From the NCBI RefSeq assembly GCF_020731285.1, contig NZ_JAJFOW010000029.1, forward strand, positions 1-64,000: a stretch of 64,000 bases of DNA, in the 5' to 3' direction. Shown here piece by piece: positions 16,671-23,965 of the stretch (positions are counted from its first letter, which is position 1; the number at the start of each line of letters is the position of its first letter). The notes beneath the pieces were generated by a model. The model ran no database searches, was not told the DNA's origin, and worked only from the letters and a program-made list of their open reading frames with translations. This DNA comes from Cohnella baijiui (GTDB taxonomy: Bacteria; Bacillota; Bacilli; Paenibacillales; Paenibacillaceae). The translations under genes were made by a program, and so were the position numbers.

Positions 16671-17500
16671 CGACCGCGGGCGGTTCCAAGTGGACGAGAC
16701 ATCTGCTGCTTACGCTGTTCTCGCTCCTGATGCTGTACCCTGTCATCTGGTGGGTCGGCGCCTCGCTGAAAAAGACGGAGGAGCTGAGCCTGCCGACGCT
16801 GTGGCCGTCCACGCCGATGTGGGAGAACTACGCGAATGGATGGCGGTTCTCGGGCGAGTACACGTTCGGCCATTTTTTCGCCAACACGCTGCTCATGGAG
16901 CTGGGGAATGTCGTCGGAGGCGTGTTGACCGCCGCCGTCGTCGCTTACGGCTTCGGCCGCTTGAACTTCAAGTTTCGCGGCTTCTGGTTTTCGATCCTGC
17001 TGCTGACGATGATGCTTCCCGGGCAAGTGACGGTCGTGCCGCAGTACATCCTGTTCAACAAGCTGAATCTCGTGGACAGCTACGTGCCGCTCGTGGTGCC
17101 GCACTTTTTCGGCGGGGGCGCCTTCTTCATTTTCCTCCTCGTTCAATTTATCCGGGGCATCCCCCGCGACCTGGACGAGGCGGCCAAGATCGACGGGGCT
17201 TCCGTCTACGGCATCTTCCTGCGGATCGTCTTTCCGCTGATCAAACCCGCGCTCGTCACGGTCGGGATCTTCACGTTCATCTGGAGCTGGGACGACTTTT
17301 TCGCGCAGGTGCTCTACCTGAGCTCGGTCGACAAATTCACCGTCGGCCTTGCCCTCCGCATGTTCATCGACCAGTTCGATATCCAGTGGGGCCAGCTGCT
17401 GGCGATGTCGCTGCTGTCCGTGCTGCCGTCGGTCGTTTTGTTTTTCCTCGCGCAAAAGCACTTCGTCGAGGGGATCGCGACGACGGGCTTGAAGGGCTGA
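16667..17500 (+). CDS. ABC sugar permease, MalG type
   Basis: The 277-residue second membrane subunit of the CUT1 importer starts with a short basic tail and a first helix (LLLTLFSLLMLYPVIWWVGA). It carries the EAA motif DLDEAAKIDGASVYGIFLRI and ends with the typical EGIATTGLKG. The ATG overlaps the stop codon of the preceding permease, so both are translated together. The ATPase subunit is not encoded in this locus, as is common in Paenibacillaceae, where one shared ATPase (MsmX/MsiK type) serves many importers. Confidence 0.92.
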   Translation: MTTAGGSKWTRHLLLTLFSLLMLYPVIWWVGASLKKTEELSLPTLWPSTPMWENYANGWRFSGEYTFGHFFANTLLMELGNVVGGVLTAAVVAYGFGRLNFKFRGFWFSILLLTMMLPGQVTVVPQYILFNKLNLVDSYVPLVVPHFFGGGAFFIFLLVQFIRGIPRDLDEAAKIDGASVYGIFLRIVFPLIKPALVTVGIFTFIWSWDDFFAQVLYLSSVDKFTVGLALRMFIDQFDIQWGQLLAMSLLSVLPSVVLFFLAQKHFVEGIATTGLKG

Positions 17501-17554
17501 GCCACCCGAAGGCTAGAGGCAACAACCCATTTTTATATCAAAGGGGATGAACGA

Positions 17555-18880
17555 ATGAAGACGAGAAAGGCGTATCGCGCCGCGGTGGCGCTCCTCGGGT
17601 CGGCGCTGCTGCTGGCGGCCTGCGGCGGGAAAAGCGGCGGCGACGCGGACGGGAGTCCGTCCGGCACGGCGGAAGGCAGTAAGGGGACGGGCGGAGGGAC
17701 GACACTCGGCATCATGTGGTGGGGGCCGGACGCGCGGCACGAGGCGACCAAAAAGGCGCTGGAGATCTATACGAAGCAACATCCCGGCGTCAAGTTCAAA
17801 CCCGAGTTCATGGCGTGGGACGCCTACTGGCAGAAGCTGCCGACGCTCGCGGCGTCTAAGTCCATCCCGGACGTGCTGCAGATGGACGCCGCCTACATCC
17901 AGGAGTACGTGTCGCGGGGCCAGCTGGAGGATCTGTCCGGCGTCGATCTGAGCGGAATCGTCGACCCGAACGTCGTCGAGAACAGCAAGATCGGCGGCAA
18001 ACTGTACGGCATCCCCCTCAGCCAGAACGCGCAAGGCATCGCCTTCAACAAGGAGGAGCTCGCGCAGTACGGCATTCCGCTGCCCAAGCAGAATTGGACC
18101 TACGACGAATTTTTCCAATGGGCGCGCGACGCCAAGTCGAAGCTGCCGGAAGGCAAATATCCGATCGGCGACAGCACGACTTGGGATGGCTTCAACTTCT
18201 ACCAGACGTCGATGGGCGGGCCGCCCGTCATGACGGACGGGGGCAAGACGTTCCATCTCGATAAGGACTTATTCGTCAAGTTCTACAAAACGTACGAGGA
18301 ATTTCGCAAAGCCAAAATCGTGCCCCCGGCGGAGCAGTCCGCCGCGTTCCTCGAGAACGACCCGAAGGCGGACCCGATGGCGTCGGGCGCCGTCATGACC
18401 CGCGGCGCGACGACGGGGTCGGTGAGCGCGCTGGAGCAGCTCATGCCGGGCAAGGTCGGCGTCGTCAACATGCCAATCGGCCCCGCGGGCGGCGGCTGGG
18501 CGCAGTCGACCATCTTCCTCAGCGTCAGCGCGGGCTCCAAGCACAAGGACGAGGCGAAAGCGTTCGTGAAGTGGTTCGTCTCCGACAAGGAAGCGGGCGC
18601 CGCGCTCGGTCTCACCCGCGGCATCCCGATCAACCCGGAGATCTACCAGGCGCTCGAGCCGACGCTCGAGCAGAAGGATAAGCTCGGCAAGGATCTCTAC
18701 GACCTGGCGGTCGGCAAGGCGCTCCCGTTCTACTCCGCGGCGGCCGGTTATTCGGAATGGGTGGATACGTACAAGAAGGAGCTCGACGCGGTCACGTTCG
18801 GGCAGCAGTCGATCGAGGACGCCTACGCGAAGATCGACAAGCTGGGCAAGGATTTGGCGGCCAAGGCGGGCGCCAAGTAA
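17555..18880 (+). CDS. Sugar-binding lipoprotein of the ABC importer
   Basis: The 441-residue extracellular solute-binding protein has a lipoprotein signal with lipobox LLAAC (Cys near residue 22). A Gly/Ser-rich linker and a bacterial type-1 binding domain follow, including GIMWWGPDARHEATKKALEI. It catches the substrate outside the membrane and hands it to the two permeases encoded just upstream. AAAGGGGATG precedes the ATG. Downstream lies the mannonate dehydratase gene, so a uronate, aldonate or oligosaccharide containing one is the likely ligand. Confidence 0.9.
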   Translation: MKTRKAYRAAVALLGSALLLAACGGKSGGDADGSPSGTAEGSKGTGGGTTLGIMWWGPDARHEATKKALEIYTKQHPGVKFKPEFMAWDAYWQKLPTLAASKSIPDVLQMDAAYIQEYVSRGQLEDLSGVDLSGIVDPNVVENSKIGGKLYGIPLSQNAQGIAFNKEELAQYGIPLPKQNWTYDEFFQWARDAKSKLPEGKYPIGDSTTWDGFNFYQTSMGGPPVMTDGGKTFHLDKDLFVKFYKTYEEFRKAKIVPPAEQSAAFLENDPKADPMASGAVMTRGATTGSVSALEQLMPGKVGVVNMPIGPAGGGWAQSTIFLSVSAGSKHKDEAKAFVKWFVSDKEAGAALGLTRGIPINPEIYQALEPTLEQKDKLGKDLYDLAVGKALPFYSAAAGYSEWVDTYKKELDAVTFGQQSIEDAYAKIDKLGKDLAAKAGAK

Positions 18881-18955
18881 AGGCGGCATGCCTCCCCGCA
18901 TCGCGCGGGGAGGCTTCGCCCGCGGTTGATCCCATTCGAGAGAGGAGCATGCAAT

Positions 18956-19939
18956 GTGCGATTAGCCGAGTATTTCCCGTCCCAGCCGACCCGTCTCTGG
19001 CACCTGGCCAGGCAGATGGGCATAGGCGAAGCTGTCGGCGGCCTGCCTTGGGAAGAACAGACGGAGAAGCCGTGGGACCTCATGCCGCTCATCCGGATGA
19101 AGCAGCGATACGCGGACTTCGGCTTGACGCTGTCGGTCATCGAATCGATGCCGCCCAGCAACTGCATCAAGCTCGGCACGGAGGGACGCGACGAAGAGAT
19201 CGAGGTATTCCAGACGCTGCTCGAGAACATGGGCGCCGCCGGCATCCCCGTGCTGTGCTACAACTTTATGGCGCAGTTCAACTGGTTCCGCACGTCGACG
19301 ACGACCCGGACCCGGGGCGGCGCCCTTGTTTCGAGCTACGATCACAGCTTGATGCGGGACGCGCCGCTTACCGAAGCGGGCATCGTCTCGGAGGATCGGC
19401 TGTGGGAGAACCTCCATTACTTTCTGAGCCGGGTCGTCCCGGTGGCGGAGTCGGCGGGCGTCAAGCTGGCGCTGCACCCGGACGATCCGCCGATCTCGCC
19501 GATCCGCGGCGTCTCCCGCATCCTGCGCAACGCGGAAGCGTTGGAGCGGGCGATTCAGCTCGTGCCGAGCCCGAATAGCGGCATTACGCTCTGCCAGGGG
19601 ACGTTGGCGACCGCGGGCGACGATATTCCGGCCGCGATCCGCCGCTTTGCGGGGCCGGGCAAATTGTTTTTCGTGCATTTCCGCGATGTGCGGGGCACGA
19701 AGGAAAAGTTCGAGGAGACATTCCACGACGACGGACAGACGGATATGTTCGAGGCGATGCGGACGTATTACGAGGTCGGCTACGACGGTCCGGCGAGGCC
19801 CGACCACGTCCCGACGATGGAGGGCGAGGACAACGCGAATCCCGGATACGAGCTGCTCGGGCGGCTGTACGGCGTCGGATACATCAAAGGCCTCATGGAG
19901 GCTGCCGTGAAAAGCGCCCACGCGACCGCGCCGGCTTAA
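18956..19939 (+). CDS. uxuA: Mannonate dehydratase
   Basis: The 327-residue enzyme dehydrates D-mannonate to 2-keto-3-deoxygluconate in hexuronate breakdown. It has the xylose-isomerase-like TIM barrel of UxuA: LHPDDPPISPIRGVSRIL, LCQGTLATAGDD and FFVHFRDVRG with the metal-binding His and Cys residues, and a C-terminal DHVPTMEGEDNANPGYELLG. The GTG at 18956 has AGGAG eight bases upstream and gives the N-terminus MRLAEYFPSQPTRLWHLARQ. It is the last gene of the importer operon, and a terminator follows. Isomerase, reductase and KDG kinase genes are not in the window. Confidence 0.85.
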   Translation: MRLAEYFPSQPTRLWHLARQMGIGEAVGGLPWEEQTEKPWDLMPLIRMKQRYADFGLTLSVIESMPPSNCIKLGTEGRDEEIEVFQTLLENMGAAGIPVLCYNFMAQFNWFRTSTTTRTRGGALVSSYDHSLMRDAPLTEAGIVSEDRLWENLHYFLSRVVPVAESAGVKLALHPDDPPISPIRGVSRILRNAEALERAIQLVPSPNSGITLCQGTLATAGDDIPAAIRRFAGPGKLFFVHFRDVRGTKEKFEETFHDDGQTDMFEAMRTYYEVGYDGPARPDHVPTMEGEDNANPGYELLGRLYGVGYIKGLMEAAVKSAHATAPA

Positions 19940-19977
19940 GCCGGGCGGCCCGATCCGCTCTGGCTCGCCGCAACCCG

Positions 19978-20023
19978 AAAAAACGGTTTCGCCCTCTTCC
20001 CGGAAGAAGGCGAAGCCGTTTTT
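19978..20023. terminator. Bidirectional terminator between uxuA and the dehydratase gene
   Basis: A long stem with one mismatch (AAAACGGTTTCGCC..TCTTCC against GGAAGA..GGCGAAGCCGTTTT) is flanked by A-runs and T-runs. It can serve both convergent genes. Confidence 0.88.
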
Positions 20024-20039
20024 GTTCGCATGAACCGGT

Positions 20040-21425
20040 TCAGCTCCACAAACGGTCATTCGCGTAAAACTTGTTCCAGCCGTCCGTCGGCTCCCAGAGT
20101 CCGGGGATGTCCGGGTGCAGATGCTCGGCCAGCACTTCGTCGTTCAGATCGTCGATGCCGAGGCCGGGCGCGTCGGGCAGAGAGATAAAGCCGTTTTGGA
20201 CGAGCTTCTTCGGCAGCTTCGAGGAGACGATGATGTCGTCCCACCACGCGACCTCGCAGGAATGGTATTCGAGGGCGAGGAAGTTTTCGGTCGCGATGGC
20301 CGCGTGGGCGGCGGCCAGGCAGGCGATCGGACTTTCCGCCATATGGATCGCCATGGCGACGCCGTACTCCTGCGCCATGTCGCCGATTTTTTTCGTCTCC
20401 AGGATGCCCCCCGCCGTCAGCACGTCCGGGTGGATGACGGAAACGCCGCCGGCCTCGAGCAGCGGCTTGAAGTTTTCCTTGAGGTAGATGTCCTCGCCCG
20501 TGCAGATGGGGGTCGTCACCGCGCGCGACAGGCGGGCGTACTGCTCCGTGTACTGCCAGGGGATCAGGTCCTCCATCCAGGCAAGGCTGTATTTGTCCAC
20601 GCGTCGGCCGAGCTTAATGCAGTCCTCGAGCCCGATGTGGCCGAAGTGGTCGATTGCGAGCGGCACCTGGTAGCCGATGACCGCGCGAACCTCGGCGACG
20701 TACTGCTCCAGCAAATCAAGCCCTTTCTCCGTGACGTGGATGCCGGTGAAAGGGTGCGGGATATTGTAAATATCGTAGTGTCTGTTCGCGATTTCCCGAA
20801 TCTCGTCGTCCGTCAGCCCGTCGTAATTTTGATTGTAACGAAGCTGGGACTTGGCCCTCATCTCCTCCAGAAAGCCAAGCGGAGCGCTAAGCGCTCCCGG
20901 CACGTGAAGGAGCTGGCCGATGCCCAGATCCATCTTCAGGAAGGTGAAGCCCGCCTCCATCCGTTTTTTCAGCGCTTCGCCCATCGCCGTACCGGTATTT
21001 TTGCCGACGACTTCCGTGTCGCAGTACATCCGGACCCGGTCTCTGAATTTGCCGCCGAGCATCTGGTAGACCGGTACGCCATACGCTTTGCCGGCCAGAT
21101 CCCACAAGGCCACCTCGATTCCGCTCACGCCGCCGCCTTGCCGCGCATGCCCTCCGAATTGCTTGATTCGCCGGAACAGCTTGTCGACGTGACACGGATT
21201 TTCCCCGAGCAGTCTGCCCTTCAGCATCTGCGCATAGACCTTGTCGGCGCCGTCTCGCACTTCGCCGAACCCGACCAGCCCCTGGTTGGTGCACAACTTG
21301 ATCAGGCTGCTGTGGAAAGGGCCGCCGACGATGTCGGCGAACCGGATGTCCGTGATGCGAAGTCCGGACGGATTGGAGTGCGTCTTCACGTGCGCGAGCG
21401 TCTCCTCGTACGTTTTGTCGATCAC
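20040..21425 (-). CDS. Enolase-superfamily (mandelate racemase/muconate lactonizing type) dehydratase
   Basis: The 461-residue protein has the two-domain enolase-superfamily structure. The N-terminal capping domain ends around GGVSGIEVALWDLAGKAYGV. The barrel has TFLKMDLGIG, the metal ligands in PLAIDHFGH, AWMEDLIPW and TGEDIYLKEN, and a late His in AIHMAESPIACLA. It most likely dehydrates an acid sugar; which one cannot be read here. The GTG at 21425 follows GAGGGGGG with 6-nt spacing. It is convergent with uxuA. Its upstream AT-rich motif is shared with the importer control region, which argues for one regulator and one pathway. Confidence 0.82.
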   Translation of the reverse strand: MIDKTYEETLAHVKTHSNPSGLRITDIRFADIVGGPFHSSLIKLCTNQGLVGFGEVRDGADKVYAQMLKGRLLGENPCHVDKLFRRIKQFGGHARQGGGVSGIEVALWDLAGKAYGVPVYQMLGGKFRDRVRMYCDTEVVGKNTGTAMGEALKKRMEAGFTFLKMDLGIGQLLHVPGALSAPLGFLEEMRAKSQLRYNQNYDGLTDDEIREIANRHYDIYNIPHPFTGIHVTEKGLDLLEQYVAEVRAVIGYQVPLAIDHFGHIGLEDCIKLGRRVDKYSLAWMEDLIPWQYTEQYARLSRAVTTPICTGEDIYLKENFKPLLEAGGVSVIHPDVLTAGGILETKKIGDMAQEYGVAMAIHMAESPIACLAAAHAAIATENFLALEYHSCEVAWWDDIIVSSKLPKKLVQNGFISLPDAPGLGIDDLNDEVLAEHLHPDIPGLWEPTDGWNKFYANDRLWS

Positions 21426-21560
21426 GCGTAACCCCCCTCGAACGGATGTTGCGGGTGCCGCGCCGGCGACCGGCCTGCGGATCGCACGGAACGGCGCCTT
21501 GCCGCACCTTCATCTTAAGATCGGGACGACTGCGAGGCGATGCCGTAAACTTACGATTTT

Positions 21561-21574
21561 GTTTGATTTTTTTC
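21561..21574 (-). promoter_or_regulatory. AT-rich motif shared with the importer control region
   Basis: On the minus strand GAAAAAAATCAAAC lies about 140 bp before the dehydratase GTG and shares 13 successive bases with 15606-15619. AAAATCGT follows it at once; the same octamer follows the other copy within 10 bp. It is a candidate operator or UP-element. No gene is seen in the 21426-21723 gap. Confidence 0.4.
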
Positions 21575-21644
21575 AACGATTCGAAAGGGGATCGATCAGG
21601 GGCGGGGCTGGGACGCGGACGCTCCGGCCGAAGGCGCTCGAACG

Positions 21645-21670
21645 GTTTCGGGGCGCTGCCCGCCGGGTAA
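21645..21670 (+). promoter_or_regulatory. SigB-type promoter before the DUF948 gene
   Basis: GTTTCG and GGGTAA are spaced by 14 bp, matching the SigB consensus GTTTAA-N12-15-GGGTAT in form. It lies 53 bp before the ATG. Confidence 0.72.
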
Positions 21671-21723
21671 AGAAGGGCTATCACGGGCGCACGCGCCCCC
21701 AATCGGAAAGGAAGGTGATACGC

Positions 21724-22287
21724 ATGAGCAACCAAGCGATCATGGCTTGGAGCGTCGTTCTCATCGCCGTCAGCTTCGCCGCTTTGTGCGTCTATCTGAT
21801 CGTCACGCTTAAAGCCGCACGCGAGGCGCTGCTCTCGGTGCAGAACACCGTCAAGGAGGCGGGCGATACCGTGGAGTCGATGCGGGGCAAGGTGGAGGAG
21901 CTGACGGAGAACGTGAAGACGATCTCCGAAGACGTGAAAAACAAAATACGGTCGACGAACGAGCTTTTCCAGGCCGCGCGCAACGCGGGCGTCACCTTGA
22001 AGGAAACGACGGGCGCCGTCCGGGAAATTTCCGGCACGCTAACCCGCGCCGTGCGCGAGCAGGTCGCTGCACTTGAGGAGCCGGATCCGGCCAAGGAGAA
22101 ACCGCTCGTCGCCTGGATCAAGGCCGGCATGAAAGTCGCGGCGGCCATCCGCAACGCCCGCCGCAGCAAGTCGGAGGCAGACGAAAGGGAAGAAGCGGAG
22201 GAGCGCGCCGCTTACGTGCCGGAGCCGTTTCAGCCGCGGGCGGGCCGGGTATATAAAGGTCAGAACAGCCTGACGCTGAATCGTTAA
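21724..22287 (+). CDS. DUF948-family membrane-anchored coiled-coil protein
   Basis: The 187-residue protein starts with one membrane helix (MAWSVVLIAVSFAALCVYLI). A long helical region of heptad-like repeats follows (VKEAGDTVESMRGKVEEL onward), then a charged tail. This is the DUF948 architecture, a family of unknown function often found with general stress proteins. GGAAGG precedes the ATG. The SigB-type promoter upstream and the stress protein gene downstream suggest a role in envelope stress. A second SigB-type promoter lies inside its last codons. Confidence 0.78.
   Translation: MSNQAIMAWSVVLIAVSFAALCVYLIVTLKAAREALLSVQNTVKEAGDTVESMRGKVEELTENVKTISEDVKNKIRSTNELFQAARNAGVTLKETTGAVREISGTLTRAVREQVAALEEPDPAKEKPLVAWIKAGMKVAAAIRNARRSKSEADEREEAEERAAYVPEPFQPRAGRVYKGQNSLTLNR
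22227..22252 (+). promoter_or_regulatory. SigB-type promoter inside the DUF948 gene
   Basis: GTTTCA and a perfect GGGTAT are spaced by 14 bp. It is placed within the last 60 bases of the DUF948 gene and 82 bp before the next ATG, so the downstream stress gene can be read on its own. Confidence 0.75.
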
Positions 22288-22334
22288 CCCAAATCAATCA
22301 TTCCGAAACGCTCGATCCAAGGAGGAGATGCAAG

Positions 22335-22658
22335 ATGAAAGCTTACGCCAAATTGGTCAACAACGGACTGGAAGCATTCGATGCCGTGAAGGATCTGCAT
22401 CGCCAAGGATATCGGGAAGAAGAAATTTACGTGCTGGCGCACGGCGAGGGCCGGACCGACCGGATCGCCGACGTCTCTCACGCCAACACGATCGGAGCAT
22501 CCGAGGAAGGCGTGCTGCAATCGGTAGCCAACTTGTTCCGCGACCGCGGGGACGAGCTGCGCTCGAAGATCCGAGCGATGGGCTTTGAAGACGGCGAAGC
22601 CGAGATGTACGAATCCGAGCTGGATCGCGGCAAAGTGCTCGTGCTGGCGAAGCATTGA
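22335..22658 (+). CDS. General stress protein 17M-like protein
   Basis: The 107-residue protein opens with a betaine-type ferredoxin-like fold stretch (AFDAVKDLHRQGYREEEIYV) like the YflT/GSP17M family. These proteins accumulate in SigB-driven stress; their biochemical role is unknown. GGAGGAG precedes the ATG. It follows the DUF948 gene by 47 nt but has its own SigB-type promoter. A 16-bp terminator hairpin follows. Confidence 0.78.
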   Translation: MKAYAKLVNNGLEAFDAVKDLHRQGYREEEIYVLAHGEGRTDRIADVSHANTIGASEEGVLQSVANLFRDRGDELRSKIRAMGFEDGEAEMYESELDRGKVLVLAKH

Positions 22659-22695
22659 TCCCCGTCCGTCGAGTCGGCAGGCGTGTAGGGCACCC

Positions 22696-22733
22696 GGGAA
22701 TAAGGAATGAGGAATCGCTCATTCCTTATTCCC
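22696..22733 (+). terminator. Terminator after the GSP17M-like gene
   Basis: GGGAATAAGGAATGAG and its exact complement form a 16-bp stem with a 6-nt loop. The T-run after it is short. Confidence 0.8.
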
Positions 22734-22812
22734 GTTTGCCGCTTGTGCTTTACACACCGCGCCCCCCTACGATAGGCTGAGAGCAAGAGAAGAATGAGGA
22801 GAATTCAATTCC

Positions 22813-23961
22813 ATGAGCATATTGGTCGTAGACGATAATCCGATGAACGTCATGGTCGTCCGGGAGATGCTGAACCGGTCCGGCTACGAGAACGTCCAGG
22901 TCGCATACTCCGCGGAGGAAATGTTCGCGCTGCTGCGGCCTTCCGAAACATCGGTCGAAGGCGGCTCCGTCGATCTGATCCTGCTGGATCTCATGATGCC
23001 CGCCATCGACGGGATCAAGGCTTGCCGCATGCTGCAGAAGGATGAGCAGCTGCGGGACATCCCGGTCATCATGGTGACCGCGATCGGCGACTCGCGCAAG
23101 CTCGCGGAGGCGCTGGACGCGGGCGCGACCGACTATGTCACCAAGCCCATCAACAAAATCGAGCTGCTCGCGCGCATCCGCTCGGCGCTCCGCCTGAAGA
23201 AGGAACTGGACTGGCACAAGGAGCGGGACCGACGGCTGCGCGAGGAGCTGAATCTCGCCCGCCAAGTCCAGGAAGCCGTCCTGCCCAACGACGTCGACGA
23301 GGAAAATTTGCGCGTCAACGCCTTTTTCCGCGCTTCCGAAGGATTGGCGGGCGATTTGTACGCCTGGCACGTGTTCGATTCGCAACACTTTCTGATCGCG
23401 GTCATGGACGCGATGGGGCACGGCATCTCGTCGTCGCTCATCAGCACGTACACCGCTTCCGTCCTGCACGAAGCGATGCGCACGACCGTCACTCCGAAGC
23501 GCATCGTCGAAGAGCTGAACCGGCGGCTGCTGCAGCTCCAATACGACAGCGAGATGATGCAGTACTATTGCACGGGCATCTGCGCCTGGATCGACCTGGA
23601 GAACGGCGTCATCGAATACGTGAACGCCGGACATCCGCCGGGTTTGCTGACCCGCGCGGACGGCAACGAGACGGATCTGCTCGTCGCGACGGCTCCGCCG
23701 ATCGGCTTGTTCGAGGAGCTGGACGCAAAGATGGAGACGTCTATCCTGCGGACGGGCGACGTCCTCCATCTGTTCACCGACGGCTTGCTCGATCTGTTTC
23801 CCGGCGATATGGACGAGCGAATCGACCTTCTCAAGCAGCGCGTATCGGAAGCCGACTCGTGCACCGAGGCAATGGAGCAGCTTATCGCCTCCGAATCGCT
23901 CGATCGGCGTCCCGACGACCGCTGCCTGGTTCGCGTCGAGGTGAAAAAGGCAAGGCGGTGA
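22813..23961 (+). CDS. rsbY: Response-regulator PP2C phosphatase, RsbY-like
   Basis: The 382-residue protein joins an N-terminal receiver domain (phosphoacceptor Asp59 in LILLDLMMP; late Lys in DYVTKPI) to a C-terminal SpoIIE/RsbU-type PP2C domain. Metal-binding acids lie in LAGDLYAWH and VMDAMGHGISSSL, and the late motif is DDRCLV. A coiled linker (RRLREELNLARQVQEAVLP) connects them. It should dephosphorylate RsbV when its receiver is phosphorylated, thus releasing SigB. In Bacillus cereus the same domain pair (RsbY) is driven by RsbK. Here the kinase gene starts 4 nt downstream. Reading of the role is by family and order. Confidence 0.83.
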   Translation: MSILVVDDNPMNVMVVREMLNRSGYENVQVAYSAEEMFALLRPSETSVEGGSVDLILLDLMMPAIDGIKACRMLQKDEQLRDIPVIMVTAIGDSRKLAEALDAGATDYVTKPINKIELLARIRSALRLKKELDWHKERDRRLREELNLARQVQEAVLPNDVDEENLRVNAFFRASEGLAGDLYAWHVFDSQHFLIAVMDAMGHGISSSLISTYTASVLHEAMRTTVTPKRIVEELNRRLLQLQYDSEMMQYYCTGICAWIDLENGVIEYVNAGHPPGLLTRADGNETDLLVATAPPIGLFEELDAKMETSILRTGDVLHLFTDGLLDLFPGDMDERIDLLKQRVSEADSCTEAMEQLIASESLDRRPDDRCLVRVEVKKARR

Positions 23962-23965
23962 ACCG

